This document shows positions 12,734 through 22,566 of a stretch of 60,643 bases of DNA, one piece after another. The stretch lies in assembly GCF_001074825.1 (NCBI RefSeq), contig NZ_JUPG01000095.1, positions 1-60,643 of the forward strand. The letters are read 5' to 3'. Source of the DNA: Streptococcus pseudopneumoniae (GTDB lineage Bacteria; Bacillota; Bacilli; Lactobacillales; Streptococcaceae). The notes under the pieces are model-generated. The model was given only the letters and a program-made list of their open reading frames with translations. It ran no database searches and was not told the DNA's origin. The position numbers were made by a program, and so were the translations under genes. The first letter of the stretch is position 1; every line of letters begins with the position of its first letter.

Positions 12734-13303
12734 ATGAAACATTTAGAAATTGAATTGAAAACACTATTGAAAAAAGATGAATATGATCGTCTAAAAGACC
12801 AGTTCACTGGTGTTACTCCTGTTCTTCAAAAAAATTACTACATCGACACGCCTGATTTTGAACTACGAGAAAAGAAAGTCGCTATGCGTATTCGAACCTT
12901 TGAAGACTGGGCTGAATTGACACTCAAAGTCCCGCAAAGTGTTGGAAACATGGAGTACAATCAAAAATTGCGACTAACAGATGCTGAAGATTATCTGGCT
13001 AAGGAAGAGCTTCCTCAGGGGCTCGTACTGGATGAATTAGCGAAACATGGTATCCAAAGTAAAAAATGGCAGGTTCTTGGTTGTCTAACAACGCTTCGCT
13101 ATGAAATGCAAACATCCATTGGCCTCATGGCACTGGATGAGAGTCAGTACTTTGATATGACAGATTATGAATTAGAGCTTGAGGTGGAAAATCACGATCA
13201 AGGCAAACAGGATTTCCAACAATTTTTAGAGGAAAATCAGATTGCTTATCAAAAAGCTCCATCAAAATTGATTCGATTTGTCAAAAGCATGAAAAATAGC
13301 TGA
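12734..13303 (+). CDS. CYTH-domain protein (probable triphosphatase)
   Basis: 189 residues. The signature ExExK is at the N-terminus (E5, E7, K9 in EIELK), followed by the alternating basic and acidic strands of a triphosphate tunnel enzyme (AMRIRTFEDWAELTLKVP, LELEVENHD). Family members hydrolyse inorganic triphosphate or thiamine triphosphate, or act as class IV-like cyclases; the substrate here is not determined. It sits divergent to the alarmone synthetase and upstream of prs, a context of phosphorylated-nucleotide metabolism. A TATAAT-type promoter lies near 12696. Confidence 0.88.
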   Translation: MKHLEIELKTLLKKDEYDRLKDQFTGVTPVLQKNYYIDTPDFELREKKVAMRIRTFEDWAELTLKVPQSVGNMEYNQKLRLTDAEDYLAKEELPQGLVLDELAKHGIQSKKWQVLGCLTTLRYEMQTSIGLMALDESQYFDMTDYELELEVENHDQGKQDFQQFLEENQIAYQKAPSKLIRFVKSMKNS

Positions 13304-13414
13304 AATAATCTCTATTTTTTGGTAAAATAGAAAAGATAAAATACAAAAATCCCAGTTCATATAGGCTAGGCAGATATAGCTAGGATTTAAAAAGTTTACA
13401 GAGGACGGTCTATA

Positions 13415-14374
13415 ATGTCAGATAGAAAAAACATGAAACTTTTCGCACTCAACTCTAACCAAGAGATTGCACAGAAAATTGCCCAAGCTGTTGGTGTCCC
13501 ACTTGGAAAACTATCATCACGTCAATTTTCAGACGGAGAAATCCAAGTAAATATCGAAGAAAGTGTCCGTGGTTATGATGTTTACATCATCCAGTCTACA
13601 AGTTTCCCTGTTAACAACCACCTAATGGAATTGTTGATCATGGTTGATGCTTGTGTTCGCGCAAGTGCCCACAGTATCAACGTTGTCCTTCCATATTTTG
13701 GCTATGCACGTCAAGACCGTATTGCTTCACCTCGTGAGCCACTTACAGCTAAACTAGTGGCTAATATGCTGGTTAAGGCTGGTGTTGACCGTATCCTTAC
13801 GCTTGATTTGCATGCTGTCCAGGTTCAAGGCTTCTTTGATATTCCTGTCGATAACCTCTATACAGTTCCCCTATTTGCTAAACATTACTGCGATAAGGGT
13901 CTCCTTGGCTCAGATGTTGTTGTCGTTAGCCCTAAAAATTCAGGTGTAAAACGTGCTCGTAGCTTGGCTGAATATCTTGATGCTCCTATCGCCATTATCG
14001 ACTACCCTCAAGACGATGCAACTCGCAACGAAGGCTATATCATCGGTGATGTTGAAGGTAAAAAAGCAATTTTGATTGATGATATTCTGAATACAGGACG
14101 TACCTTCTCTGAAGCTGCTAAAATCGTTGAACGTGAAGGGGCTACAGAAATTTATGCTGTTTCTAGCCACGGCCTCTTCGTCGAAGGAGCTTCTGAACTT
14201 CTTGATAATACTAATATTAAAGAAATTCTTGTGACTGATTCAGTAGCAACAAAAGAAAAAACTCCTAAAAACGTATGCTACATTACTGCTAGTGAGTTAA
14301 TTGGTGATGCTATCGTCCGTATTCACGAAAGAAAACCAGTCAGCCCACTCTTTGCCTACAACAAAAAGAAATAA
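13415..14374 (+). CDS. prs: Ribose-phosphate pyrophosphokinase, divergent second-type paralogue
   Basis: 319 residues. Makes PRPP from ribose 5-phosphate and ATP for nucleotide, histidine and NAD synthesis. Family features are FGYARQDR, the [11 protein letters not shown] histidine block and the PRPP loop at 221-230 ([10 protein letters not shown]). Two sites differ from the classical enzyme: the loop has LNTGRT where DTAGT or DTGGT is usual, and the block normally reading SPDHGG is SPKNSG. This suits the second Prs that streptococci carry next to the desulfurase gene. An alternative start at Met7 is possible. A 111-bp leader with CTAGG repeats precedes it. Confidence 0.92.
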   Translation: MSDRKNMKLFALNSNQEIAQKIAQAVGVPLGKLSSRQFSDGEIQVNIEESVRGYDVYIIQSTSFPVNNHLMELLIMVDACVRASAHSINVVLPYFGYARQDRIASPREPLTAKLVANMLVKAGVDRILTLDLHAVQVQGFFDIPVDNLYTVPLFAKHYCDKGLLGSDVVVVSPKNSGVKRARSLAEYLDAPIAIIDYPQDDATRNEGYIIGDVEGKKAILIDDILNTGRTFSEAAKIVEREGATEIYAVSSHGLFVEGASELLDNTNIKEILVTDSVATKEKTPKNVCYITASELIGDAIVRIHERKPVSPLFAYNKKK

Positions 14375-14383
14375 GGTGATTCT

Positions 14384-15499
14384 TTGATTTATTTGGACAA
14401 TGCTGCGACGACTCCCATGTCAGCAGTTGCTATTTCAGCTATGACTAAGGTTATGCAAGAAACCCATGGCAATCCATCTAGTATCCATGGTCATGGTCGT
14501 CAAGCTGGCAAACTCTTGAGAGAAGCCCGTCAGGAACTAGCTCAATTACTAGGGACAAAACCTCAACATATCTTTTTCACTTCTGGCGGGACCGAAGGCA
14601 ACAATACTGCTATCATCGGCTACTGCCTTCGTCACCAAGAACAAGGAAAACATATCATCACAACTGCCATTGAGCACCATGCTGTCCTTGAAACAATTGA
14701 TTACTTGGTTCAACACTTTGGGTTTGAAGCAACCATTATCCAGCCAGAAAATCAAGAGATCACAGCCCAGCAAATTCAAGAGGCCTTACGTGACGATACG
14801 ATTTTGGTTTCTACCATGTTTGCCAATAATGAGACTGGAAACCTACTTCCCATTGCTGAAATTGGCCAAATACTCAAGCAACATCCAGCTGCCTATCATG
14901 TTGATGCAGTACAGGCAATTGGTAAAATTCCTATTCATCCAGAAGAATTGGGCATTGATTTTCTCACTGCTTCTGCCCACAAGTTCCATGGTCCTAAGGG
15001 AATAGGCTTTCTCTACGCATCTAGCATGGACTTTGATTCCTATCTACATGGCGGAGACCAAGAACAGAAAAAACGTGCAGGGACTGAAAATCTGGCTGCC
15101 ATCGTAGGCATGGTTGCAGCCCTAAAAGAAGACCTAGAAAAACAAGAAGAACATTTTCAACATATACAAAATCTAGAAACTGCCTTTCTTGCGGAGCTTG
15201 AGGGAGTTCAGTATTACCTGAATAGAGGACAACACCATCTTCCTTATGTTCTCAATATTGGATTTCCTGGTCAGAAAAACGACCTCTTGCTCCTTCGTCT
15301 AGATTTAGCTGGAATTTCTATCTCTACTGGCTCAGCCTGTACTGCAGGCATTGTCCAATCCAGCCATGTTCTTGAAGCCATGTACGGGGCAAATTCAGAA
15401 CGATTGAAGGAATCCGTTCGCATCAGTTTGTCGCCACAAAATACTATCGAAGATCTACAAACCCTCGCAAAAACCTTAAAAGAAATTATCGGAGGTTAG
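14384..15499 (+). CDS. Cysteine desulfurase (class V aminotransferase, NifS/IscS-like)
   Basis: 371 residues. A PLP enzyme that takes sulfur from cysteine for Fe-S clusters and thiolated tRNA. PLP-binding Lys200 lies in SAHKFHGPKG and the persulfide-forming Cys319 in STGSACTAG. The start is TTG at 14384-14386 with AAGGTG seven bases upstream; no ATG lies closer to the conserved MIYLDNAATT opening, so the TTG is convincing. It begins 9 bp after prs and is followed by DUF1831, a frequent neighbour of desulfurases in Lactobacillales. Confidence 0.94.
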   Translation: MIYLDNAATTPMSAVAISAMTKVMQETHGNPSSIHGHGRQAGKLLREARQELAQLLGTKPQHIFFTSGGTEGNNTAIIGYCLRHQEQGKHIITTAIEHHAVLETIDYLVQHFGFEATIIQPENQEITAQQIQEALRDDTILVSTMFANNETGNLLPIAEIGQILKQHPAAYHVDAVQAIGKIPIHPEELGIDFLTASAHKFHGPKGIGFLYASSMDFDSYLHGGDQEQKKRAGTENLAAIVGMVAALKEDLEKQEEHFQHIQNLETAFLAELEGVQYYLNRGQHHLPYVLNIGFPGQKNDLLLLRLDLAGISISTGSACTAGIVQSSHVLEAMYGANSERLKESVRISLSPQNTIEDLQTLAKTLKEIIGG

Positions 15500-15503
15500 C
15501 CAT

Positions 15504-15851
15504 ATGGCATTTGAAAAAACCATTCAGTTAAAAAATTGTCGTTACGACTACACTCTTAGCCCTTCTGTTAAGAAATTCACCCTTAAGGACAACACCTTTT
15601 TTGAGACTAAGGTTGGTAACTATGAACTGACTCGCCTACTTGAAAAAGTTCCAAACAGCGGTGAAGGCTTCCAACTCAAAATCATCATTAACAAGGAGCT
15701 TACAGGGGCTAAAATCAATATCACTGACAAGTTTGGTCTTCGTCTAGTTGATATTTTCAAATCAGAAGACCACCACATTCATCAGGAAAAATTCTACTTC
15801 CTCATGGATAGTTTGGTAGAACGTGATGTCTTTACAAAATCTGAAAGATAG
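15504..15851 (+). CDS. DUF1831 protein
   Basis: 115 residues, cytosolic, no membrane segment. It matches the DUF1831 family by overall sequence (FEKTIQLKNCRYDYTLSPSVKKF at the start, GEGFQLKIIINKELTGAKI in the middle). Function is unknown. It starts four bases after the desulfurase stop and its end overlaps the region before the next small gene, so it is translationally coupled to the desulfurase and may help it. Confidence 0.8.
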   Translation: MAFEKTIQLKNCRYDYTLSPSVKKFTLKDNTFFETKVGNYELTRLLEKVPNSGEGFQLKIIINKELTGAKINITDKFGLRLVDIFKSEDHHIHQEKFYFLMDSLVERDVFTKSER

Positions 15852-15858
15852 GTCTCAT

Positions 15859-16074
15859 ATGTTTGAACTGACCTATAAGGATAGCTATCATGTAGAGCGG
15901 ACTCTCAAGTACGAAGATTATGAAGCACTCATGCTAGCTTTATCAGGCTGTGTGACCCTACCAGATACACTTTATGTGACTTCTTTGACCTTTAAGGGCC
16001 AAGAAGTTTATCAAGGCCTGGTCGGAGACCTCTACCGTTTTCTATCACATACAGAATTTTTACATCAAAACTAA
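15859..16074 (+). CDS. DUF4649-like small protein
   Basis: 71 residues from the ATG at 15859, which follows AGATAGGTCT. A longer reading from 15823 would overlap DUF1831 and lacks a ribosome site. The protein is acidic to neutral, without signal or membrane helices (MFELTYKDSYHVERTLKYEDY). It is conserved next to the desulfurase in streptococci as far as I recall; function is unknown. Its stop codon lies within the left arm of the following terminator. Confidence 0.75.
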   Translation: MFELTYKDSYHVERTLKYEDYEALMLALSGCVTLPDTLYVTSLTFKGQEVYQGLVGDLYRFLSHTEFLHQN

Positions 16075-16096
16075 GATTTTTCTTAGTTTTTTCTTG
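16067..16096 (+). terminator. Intrinsic terminator of the prs-desulfurase operon
   Basis: Perfect 10-bp stem AAAACTAAGA (16067-16076) and TCTTAGTTTT (16081-16090) with a TTTT loop, followed by further T residues. It overlaps the stop codon of the preceding gene. Confidence 0.85.
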
Positions 16097-16156
16097 TTTT
16101 TGTTGATTTTTTCACAATGTTTATATAAAATAGAAGAATAGAAAGGTTGTGATTTT

Positions 16157-16798
16157 GTGAAAGATAAACAGTCTGCTATTCCAAAAGCTACAGCGAAAAG
16201 ACTCTCTCTCTACTATCGAATTTTTAAGAGATTTCATGCAGAAAAGATTGAACGTGCCAACTCTAAGCAAATTGCAGAGGCTATCGGTATTGATTCAGCG
16301 ACCGTACGTCGTGATTTTTCCTATTTTGGTGAACTAGGTCGTCGTGGTTTTGGCTATGATGTCAAAAAACTGATGACGTTTTTTGCCGATTTGCTCAATG
16401 ATAACTCTATTACCAATGTCATGCTGGTTGGTATTGGAAATATGGGCCACGCTCTTCTCCACTACCGCTTCCATGAGCGCAACAAGATGAAGATTATCAT
16501 GGCCTTTGACCTAGATGACCATCCTGAAGTCGGTACCCAAACTCCTGATGGGATTCCTATTTACGGGATTTCCCAAATCAAGGACAAAATCAAGGATGCT
16601 GATGTGAAGACTGCTATCCTGACTGTTCCTAGCGTCAAATCACAAGAGGTTGCCAATCTCTTGGTGGATGCTGGCGTGAAAGGAATTCTCAGTTTTTCAC
16701 CAGTCCATCTGCATTTACCAAAAGACGTGGTCGTTCAATATGTCGATTTGACAAGTGAACTCCAAACCCTCCTCTATTTCATGCGAAAAGAGGATTAG
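16157..16798 (+). CDS. rex: Redox-sensing transcriptional repressor Rex
   Basis: 213 residues. The N-terminal winged helix (~10-80, with [21 protein letters not shown]) binds operators of fermentation genes. The Rossmann domain has the dinucleotide-binding [10 protein letters not shown] at 91-100 and senses the NADH/NAD ratio. The start is a GTG at 16157 preceded by GAAAGGTTGTG; the reading [12 protein letters not shown] is full length for the family. It is followed 17 bp later by a glutamine amidotransferase gene, probably co-transcribed. Confidence 0.96.
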   Translation: MKDKQSAIPKATAKRLSLYYRIFKRFHAEKIERANSKQIAEAIGIDSATVRRDFSYFGELGRRGFGYDVKKLMTFFADLLNDNSITNVMLVGIGNMGHALLHYRFHERNKMKIIMAFDLDDHPEVGTQTPDGIPIYGISQIKDKIKDADVKTAILTVPSVKSQEVANLLVDAGVKGILSFSPVHLHLPKDVVVQYVDLTSELQTLLYFMRKED

Positions 16799-16815
16799 AA
16801 AGCGAAAATCATTTT

Positions 16816-17505
16816 ATGAAAAAACCAGTTATTGGGATTACAGGAAACGAAAAAACTCATCCAGATGATGACATCATGATGAGTTACGCAGCAAAAGGCT
16901 TTGTGGAAGGCGTTAAAGACGCTGGAGGGATTCCCATCATCCTACCGATTGGTGATCAAGAAATGGCTAGCCACTATATCAGTATGATTGACAAGCTCAT
17001 CTTGACAGGTGGGCAAAACGTTGATCCAAAATTCTATGGTGAACCAAAAACCATTGACAGCGATGACTATCACCTTCAAAGAGATATCTTCGAACTGGCC
17101 CTCATCAAGGAAGCTATTAAACAGAAAAAACCGATTTTCTCTGTCTGTCGTGGTACTCAGCTTTTTAACGTTGCCATGGGTGGAACTCTGTATCAAGATA
17201 TCGAAGACCACTGGCAGGATTGTTCTGCTGAGTACACAACCCAGCGCTTGGTAACCGAACCAGATACTGTTCTTCGAGAAATCTATGGAGAAATCTCCCA
17301 TATCAACTCCTTCCACCACCAAAGTATCAAGGATTTAGCTCCCAACTTAAAGATTGCGGCTCATGATCCTAAGGATGGTATCATTGAAGCTGTCATAAGT
17401 ACAGATGATGTTGCCTTTCTCGGTGTCCAGTGGCACCCAGAATTTCTATTTGGAAATCGTCCCAAAGATAAAAACCTCTTTGACTATATCGTTAATGAAC
17501 TTTAG
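16816..17505 (+). CDS. Class I glutamine amidotransferase / peptidase C26 family
   Basis: 229 residues, a stand-alone glutaminase-like domain. The nucleophile is Cys111 in FSVCRGTQL, and the partner His lies in GVQWHPEF near the C-terminus. Relatives hydrolyse gamma-glutamyl bonds (for example gamma-glutamyl-GABA hydrolase PuuD). The substrate here is not identified. The 3' end overlaps that of radC on the other strand by four bases. Confidence 0.9.
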   Translation: MKKPVIGITGNEKTHPDDDIMMSYAAKGFVEGVKDAGGIPIILPIGDQEMASHYISMIDKLILTGGQNVDPKFYGEPKTIDSDDYHLQRDIFELALIKEAIKQKKPIFSVCRGTQLFNVAMGGTLYQDIEDHWQDCSAEYTTQRLVTEPDTVLREIYGEISHINSFHHQSIKDLAPNLKIAAHDPKDGIIEAVISTDDVAFLGVQWHPEFLFGNRPKDKNLFDYIVNEL

Positions 17506-18182
17506 ATTAAATCTGTCTTTTCACGATAGCTAAAATAACTGGAGTGAGAGACAATCAAATGGTCCAAGAGAACAATTCCCATTAGGTCGCAGGCTTCCTT
17601 GACAAGTTTAGTGACATGATCATCATTTCGGCTAGGGGCTACCGCTCCTGAAGGATGATTGTGGACCAAGATGAGAGAAGTCGCCATATGCTTGATTGCA
17701 TAGTGAAGAATCTCTCTTGGTTCAGCAATACTACGAGTAGCTGAGCCGATAAAAATGGTCTGTTGATGGATGATTTGATTTTGAGTATTGAGATAGAGCG
17801 CCACCAGGTGCTCTTGTTTTTTATGGCCCAATTCCTGTTGCATCTTCTTGGCCAGTTTTTGGCTACTGAGAATACTTTCCATCTCAAGGGTTTCGTGTTT
17901 GTGAATACGATGGCCCAGCTCAATCATAGCTTGTAATTCTATTGCCTTAACACGGCCGATACCAGATAGACTCTGCAATTCCTGCAGGGTCATTTTTTTC
18001 AAATCCGTTAGGCTTGAAAGATTGTTCAAGACTTTCTGGGCAATTTCAAAAACACTAGACTGACGTGTTCCTGTTCTGAGTAGAATAGCTAGCAACTCTT
18101 GGTTACTGAGCGTTTCCACTCCTTCTTGGGCAAGTCTTTCTCTTGGTAATAATGAATCTTCTTGGAATGAAATACTGTACAT
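17502..18182 (-). CDS. radC: RadC/UPF0758 JAMM-domain protein, competence-induced
   Basis: 226 residues from the ATG at 18182. The reading beginning with GTG at 18197 is rejected because it would run through the GAGGAGG ribosome site. The N-terminal helix-hairpin-helix ([12 protein letters not shown]) and C-terminal JAMM-like metalloprotease motif (HNHPSG followed by S-x2-D) are intact. The biochemical role is unsettled; a repair role was proposed but loss has little effect in pneumococcus. A SigX-type box lies at 18203-18210. Confidence 0.95.
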   Translation of the reverse strand: MYSISFQEDSLLPRERLAQEGVETLSNQELLAILLRTGTRQSSVFEIAQKVLNNLSSLTDLKKMTLQELQSLSGIGRVKAIELQAMIELGHRIHKHETLEMESILSSQKLAKKMQQELGHKKQEHLVALYLNTQNQIIHQQTIFIGSATRSIAEPREILHYAIKHMATSLILVHNHPSGAVAPSRNDDHVTKLVKEACDLMGIVLLDHLIVSHSSYFSYREKTDLI

Positions 18183-18202
18183 AAAAATCCTCCTCACTTT
18201 AT

Positions 18203-18210
18203 TATTCGTG
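18203..18210 (-). promoter_or_regulatory. Competence (cin/com) box of radC, variant CACGAATA
   Basis: The minus strand reads CACGAATA, one base from the SigX consensus TACGAATA, with a T-rich stretch upstream. It is placed 20 bp before the radC ATG, leaving a very short leader that contains GAGGAGG. radC belongs to the late competence regulon in pneumococcus, which supports the call. Confidence 0.75.
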
Positions 18211-18224
18211 AGAAGGATGAAAAA

Positions 18225-20516
18225 TTAGATTTTTTTCTCAATTGGGGCTACACTAGCTAAAAGTTTTTTCAAACCAACTTCTGGGAAATTGATTTTCAAT
18301 TCCTGCGTAGCACCGCTACCTGAAACTTCCAGAACAGTTCCCTCTCCCCATTTCTTGTGGAGAGCAACATCACCAATGGACCAATTTGCCTCGCTTGATG
18401 CTGATTTTGCACCAGCTGTAAATTGGCCAAATGGGAGACCGCTTGACTGAATAGTTTTCGGTGCCACACCGTGTTTACGGTCTTGAAGAGCCTGGGCAAG
18501 ACTCATACCTTGACCAAAGGCAAGGCCACCACTGCTATAAGATGCCTTAAAGCTTGTATTGGCTGGACGGGCCAATCCTTGATACTCAAGCAAGTCTGAA
18601 CTAATTTCGTTAATAAAACGAGTCGGACGGTTATAGTTGGTACGACCGAAAAGCAGGCGCGAGTTGGCATTGGTCAGATAGAGAATTTTCTCTGCACGCG
18701 TGATACCTACATAGGCCAGACGGCGTTCTTCTTCCAATTCATCTTGATCTTCAGCCGCACGGCTAAGCGGAAAGACATTTTCTTCCATCCCAATCAAAAA
18801 GACAACTGGAAACTCGAGACCTTTGGCAGCATGCAGGGTCATCAAGGTCACTTCTGATGTCTCCTGACTACCTGAATCTGTGTCCGCAATCAAGGCCAAG
18901 TCATTTAAGAAACGACTCAGTTTGTCCAAACCAGTTTCCTCTTCTGCACCATCAGAGGTGTCGTCAAAGTTTTTCGTCACAGAGAGGAACTCTTCGATAT
19001 TTTCAACTCGAGCCTTGCTTTCTAGAGTCGCTTGGGCATTAAGAATATCGATGTAACCTGTTTTTTCTAGAACCGCCTCAACCAACTCTGTAATAGTTAA
19101 TTGGTCCAACTGCTCCCGCAAATCCAGAACCATATTGGCAAAATCCCAGATAGACTGAGCTGCCTTACCTTTGATTCCAGACAACATAATATTTGCAGAA
19201 GCATCTAGCATAGACATGTTTTGCATATTGGCAAAATCACGGATTTTCTCAACCGTACCCGGGCCAATTCCACGCTTCGGTTCGTTAATAATACGTTCAA
19301 AACTAATATTGTCACTCAAATTAGCAATGAGGTTAAGATAAGCGATAATGTCACGGATTTCCTTACGGCTGTAGAACTTGGTTCCTCCAACCATTGTATA
19401 AGGAATATTGGACTTGAGCAGGGCTTCCTCAATAGTACGAGACTGCGCATTAGTCCGATAGAGAACTGCAAAATCCTTGTGAAGGAAGTTTTGACTGCGA
19501 CTAAGTTCATCAATGGTTCTGGCTACAAATACAGCCTCATCCAGTTCATCATTGGCACGATAGTAAACGATTTGCTCCCCATCTGCATTTTGAGTCCAGA
19601 GATTTTTAGGACGGCGGTTTTTATTATTTTTAATAACCTCATTGGCCGCTTGGAGAATGGTTTTGGTTGAGCGGTAATTTTCCTCCAACAAGACAACCTT
19701 GGCTTGAGGATAATCCTTTTCGAAGTCCAAGATATTCTGCATATCAGCACCACGCCAACCGTAGATAGACTGGTCCGCATCCCCAACTACACAGATATTT
19801 TTAAAGCGCGAAGCTAAGAGTTTGACCAGTTGGTACTGGGCATGGTTGGTATCTTGGTACTCATCAACATGGATGTATTGGAATTTTTGCTGGTAATAAG
19901 TCAAAACATCAGGATTTTGATCAAAAAGACGCAAGGTCAGCATAATCAAATCATCAAAGTCAACCGACTCTGACTGACGAAGCTCTTTCTGATAGGCTGT
20001 ATAACACTGGGCCACGATTTGCGTGTACATATCTCCAGCTTGAGCAGCATAAGCCACATCATCAATCAAGTCATTCTTAGCATTGGAAATAGTCCCTAAG
20101 ATGCTTCGTTCATTCCATTTTTTCGGATCTAAGTTTAATTGCTTGAGAATACGTTTCATGAGCGTTCGCTGCTCACCTGGATCGACAATAGTAAAATTAC
20201 GATTGTATCCAAAATGGTCCGCATCACGACGCAAAATACGCACACACATGGAGTGGAAGGTCGCAATCAGACAGTCCTGAGTAGCTGGATTAAGGTTATA
20301 AGCACGCTCTTTCATCTCACGCGCAGCCTTATTAGTAAAGGTAATGGCCAAGATATTCCAAGGATTGACCAGCTTTTCATCAATCAGATAAGCAATGCGG
20401 TGGGTCAAAACTCGGGTCTTTCCAGAACCAGCCCCCGCCATGATTAACAAGGGACCTTCTGTCGTTTGCACCGCCTCAGCCTGACGGTCATTCATTCCAT
20501 TCAATAATGCGTTCAT
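18225..20516 (-). CDS. pcrA: ATP-dependent DNA helicase PcrA (UvrD family)
   Basis: 763 residues, full length for Gram-positive PcrA. 3'-5' helicase for nucleotide excision repair, rolling-circle replication and removal of RNA polymerase or RecA from DNA. Motifs in order: Walker [12 protein letters not shown] near 30, [35 protein letters not shown] and VGITRAEK. The C-terminal basic/Tudor-like segment ([20 protein letters not shown]) that contacts RNA polymerase is present. The next gene downstream is radC, whose competence promoter begins right after the pcrA stop. Confidence 0.97.
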   Translation of the reverse strand: MNALLNGMNDRQAEAVQTTEGPLLIMAGAGSGKTRVLTHRIAYLIDEKLVNPWNILAITFTNKAAREMKERAYNLNPATQDCLIATFHSMCVRILRRDADHFGYNRNFTIVDPGEQRTLMKRILKQLNLDPKKWNERSILGTISNAKNDLIDDVAYAAQAGDMYTQIVAQCYTAYQKELRQSESVDFDDLIMLTLRLFDQNPDVLTYYQQKFQYIHVDEYQDTNHAQYQLVKLLASRFKNICVVGDADQSIYGWRGADMQNILDFEKDYPQAKVVLLEENYRSTKTILQAANEVIKNNKNRRPKNLWTQNADGEQIVYYRANDELDEAVFVARTIDELSRSQNFLHKDFAVLYRTNAQSRTIEEALLKSNIPYTMVGGTKFYSRKEIRDIIAYLNLIANLSDNISFERIINEPKRGIGPGTVEKIRDFANMQNMSMLDASANIMLSGIKGKAAQSIWDFANMVLDLREQLDQLTITELVEAVLEKTGYIDILNAQATLESKARVENIEEFLSVTKNFDDTSDGAEEETGLDKLSRFLNDLALIADTDSGSQETSEVTLMTLHAAKGLEFPVVFLIGMEENVFPLSRAAEDQDELEEERRLAYVGITRAEKILYLTNANSRLLFGRTNYNRPTRFINEISSDLLEYQGLARPANTSFKASYSSGGLAFGQGMSLAQALQDRKHGVAPKTIQSSGLPFGQFTAGAKSASSEANWSIGDVALHKKWGEGTVLEVSGSGATQELKINFPEVGLKKLLASVAPIEKKI

Positions 20517-20667
20517 CTTCTCTTCCTTACTCTTGAAGTCAATATTTCTATTATATCAGAAATCAGGGAAAATATCTTTACCTAGACTGGTTACGTGTAG
20601 AAGGCAACTCCTTATATCTAGATAAGAAAATGAGCTTGGATATTATTTCCAAACTCATTTAAAACTA

Positions 20668-22338
20668 TTAGAACAAGCCTAGAACAGTTCCGTCGCTTTC
20701 AACATCCATGTTGAGGGCTGCTGGTCGTTTTGGAAGACCCGGCATAGTCATGACATCACCAGTTAGGGCAACGATAAAGCCTGCCCCTAATTTTGGTACC
20801 AATTCACGAATGGTAATTTCAAAGTTTTCAGGTGCTCCAAGTGCATTTGGATTGTCTGAGAAACTATATTGAGTTTTAGCCATACAGATTGGCAATTTGT
20901 CCCATCCGTTTTGAACGATTTGAGCGATTTGCGTTTGAGCTTTCTTCTCAAAGTTCACTTTGCTACCACGGTAGATTTCGGTAACAATCTTTTCAATCTT
21001 TTCTTGGACAGAAAGATCATTGTCATAAAGACGTGTATAGTTGGCTGGGTTTTCAGCGATTGTCTTGACAAGCGTTTCAGCAAGTGCTACACCACCTTCT
21101 GCGCCATCAGCCCAGACACTAGCCAACTCCACTGGTACATCGATTGAGGCACAGAGTTCCTTCAAGGCTGCGATTTCAGCTTCTGTATCAGAAACAAATT
21201 CGTTGATAGCAACAACTGCTGGAATACCGAACTTACGAATATTTTCAACGTGGCGTTTCAAGTTAGCAAAACCTGCACGAACTGCTTCTACATTTTCTTC
21301 AGTCAGAGCGTCTTTAGCCACACCACCATTCATCTTAAGGGCACGAAGGGTTGCGACAATAACTACTGCATCTGGAGAAGTTGGCAAGTTTGGTGTCTTT
21401 ATATCAAGGAATTTTTCAGCACCAAGGTCCGCACCAAAACCAGCTTCAGTAACTGTGTAATCAGCCAAGTGAAGGGCTGTTGTCGTTGCTAAGACAGAGT
21501 TACATCCGTGAGCGATATTGGCAAATGGGCCACCATGTACAAAGGCAGGTGTTCCATAGATGGTTTGAACCAAGTTCGGTTTGATAGCGTCTTTCAAAAT
21601 CAATGCCAAGGCACCCTCAACCTGCAAATCACCTACAGAAACTGGTGTACGGTCATAGCGATAACCGATAACGATGTTAGCCAAACGGCGTTTCAAATCT
21701 TCAATATCAGTCGCCAAGCAAAGAATAGCCATGATTTCAGAAGCAACTGTAATGTCAAAGCCATCCTCACGAGGAATACCGTTAAGAGGACCACCAAGTC
21801 CAACGGTTACATGACGAAGGGCGCGATCGTTCAAGTCCACAACACGTTTCCAGAGGATACGACGTTGGTCAATTCCAAGCTCATTCCCTTGGTGCAAGTG
21901 GTTATCAATCAAGGCAGAAAGAGCATTGTTAGCAGTCGTAATGGCATGCATATCCCCCGTAAAGTGGAGGTTGATGTCTTCCATTGGCAACACTTGGGCG
22001 TAACCACCACCAGCAGCACCACCTTTGATACCCATGACTGGACCAAGAGATGGTTCACGGATAGCAATCATGGTCTTCTTACCAATCTTGTTCAAGGCAT
22101 CCGCTAGACCAATGGTAATAGTTGATTTTCCTTCACCTGCTGGTGTTGGGTTGATGGCAGTAACCAAGATTAATTTCCCAACTGGATTGCTCTCAACTGC
22201 ACGAATTTTATCAAAGCTGAGCTTAGCCTTGTACTTTCCATACAACTCCAAATCGTCGTAAGAAATACCCAGTTTCTCAACAACATCAACAATAGGCTTC
22301 AACTCAATACTCTGTGCGATTTCAATATCTGTTTTCAT
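20668..22338 (-). CDS. fhs: Formate-tetrahydrofolate ligase
   Basis: 556 residues. Makes 10-formyl-THF from formate, THF and ATP, supplying one-carbon units for purines and formyl-Met. The P-loop-like [18 protein letters not shown] lies near 65-85, with [22 protein letters not shown] following. The ATG is preceded by GAGGAG. It is single-gene on the minus strand, divergent from coaB. In the pneumococcal genomes I remember, it is not adjacent to pcrA. Confidence 0.97.
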   Translation of the reverse strand: MKTDIEIAQSIELKPIVDVVEKLGISYDDLELYGKYKAKLSFDKIRAVESNPVGKLILVTAINPTPAGEGKSTITIGLADALNKIGKKTMIAIREPSLGPVMGIKGGAAGGGYAQVLPMEDINLHFTGDMHAITTANNALSALIDNHLHQGNELGIDQRRILWKRVVDLNDRALRHVTVGLGGPLNGIPREDGFDITVASEIMAILCLATDIEDLKRRLANIVIGYRYDRTPVSVGDLQVEGALALILKDAIKPNLVQTIYGTPAFVHGGPFANIAHGCNSVLATTTALHLADYTVTEAGFGADLGAEKFLDIKTPNLPTSPDAVVIVATLRALKMNGGVAKDALTEENVEAVRAGFANLKRHVENIRKFGIPAVVAINEFVSDTEAEIAALKELCASIDVPVELASVWADGAEGGVALAETLVKTIAENPANYTRLYDNDLSVQEKIEKIVTEIYRGSKVNFEKKAQTQIAQIVQNGWDKLPICMAKTQYSFSDNPNALGAPENFEITIRELVPKLGAGFIVALTGDVMTMPGLPKRPAALNMDVESDGTVLGLF

Positions 22339-22371
22339 TCAAAACTCCTCTAACCTCTTATATGATAATTC

Positions 22372-22377
22372 ATTATA
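22372..22377 (-). promoter_or_regulatory. Extended -10 promoter of fhs
   Basis: The minus strand shows TGTTATAAT, a perfect -10 with the TGn extension, about 34 bp upstream of the fhs ATG. No good -35 is seen 17 bp upstream, which is common for extended -10 promoters in streptococci. Confidence 0.6.
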
Positions 22378-22531
22378 ACACAAAACAAGATTTTTAACAT
22401 CCTTAAACTCTCTAAACGTTCGTAAATATCCCTGTTTTTAAGGTTTTTAGAGTCCTTTCTTAAATTTTATATGGCTTTATAGTTTGAAACTATAGTAAAT
22501 CTTCGTTTTTACCAAAATTTATCGCTTTCAT

Positions 22532-22560
22532 TTTACTTACCGTTTATTTTTGTGTACAAT
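22532..22560 (+). promoter_or_regulatory. Promoter of coaB placed for a leaderless message
   Basis: TTTACT (22532-22537), 17 bases, then TACAAT (22555-22560). Normal spacing puts the transcription start six to seven bases later, on the A of the coaB ATG at 22567. There is no ribosome-binding sequence between the -10 and the ATG. Confidence 0.65.
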
Positions 22561-22566
22561 AGTGCT

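Noticed and set aside
18183..18197. Longer RadC from GTG 18197
   Set aside because: This start would translate the GAGGAGG ribosome site itself. ATG 18182 has correct spacing.
19221..19670. 149-codon plus-strand ORF opposite pcrA (and many similar antisense frames elsewhere)
   Set aside because: They lie wholly inside well-conserved genes on the other strand, lack ribosome sites and have atypical composition; treated as shadows.
22552..22566. Longer CoaB from GTG 22552
   Set aside because: The extra codons overlap the -10 box, have no ribosome site, and precede the conserved MKILVTSGGT opening.
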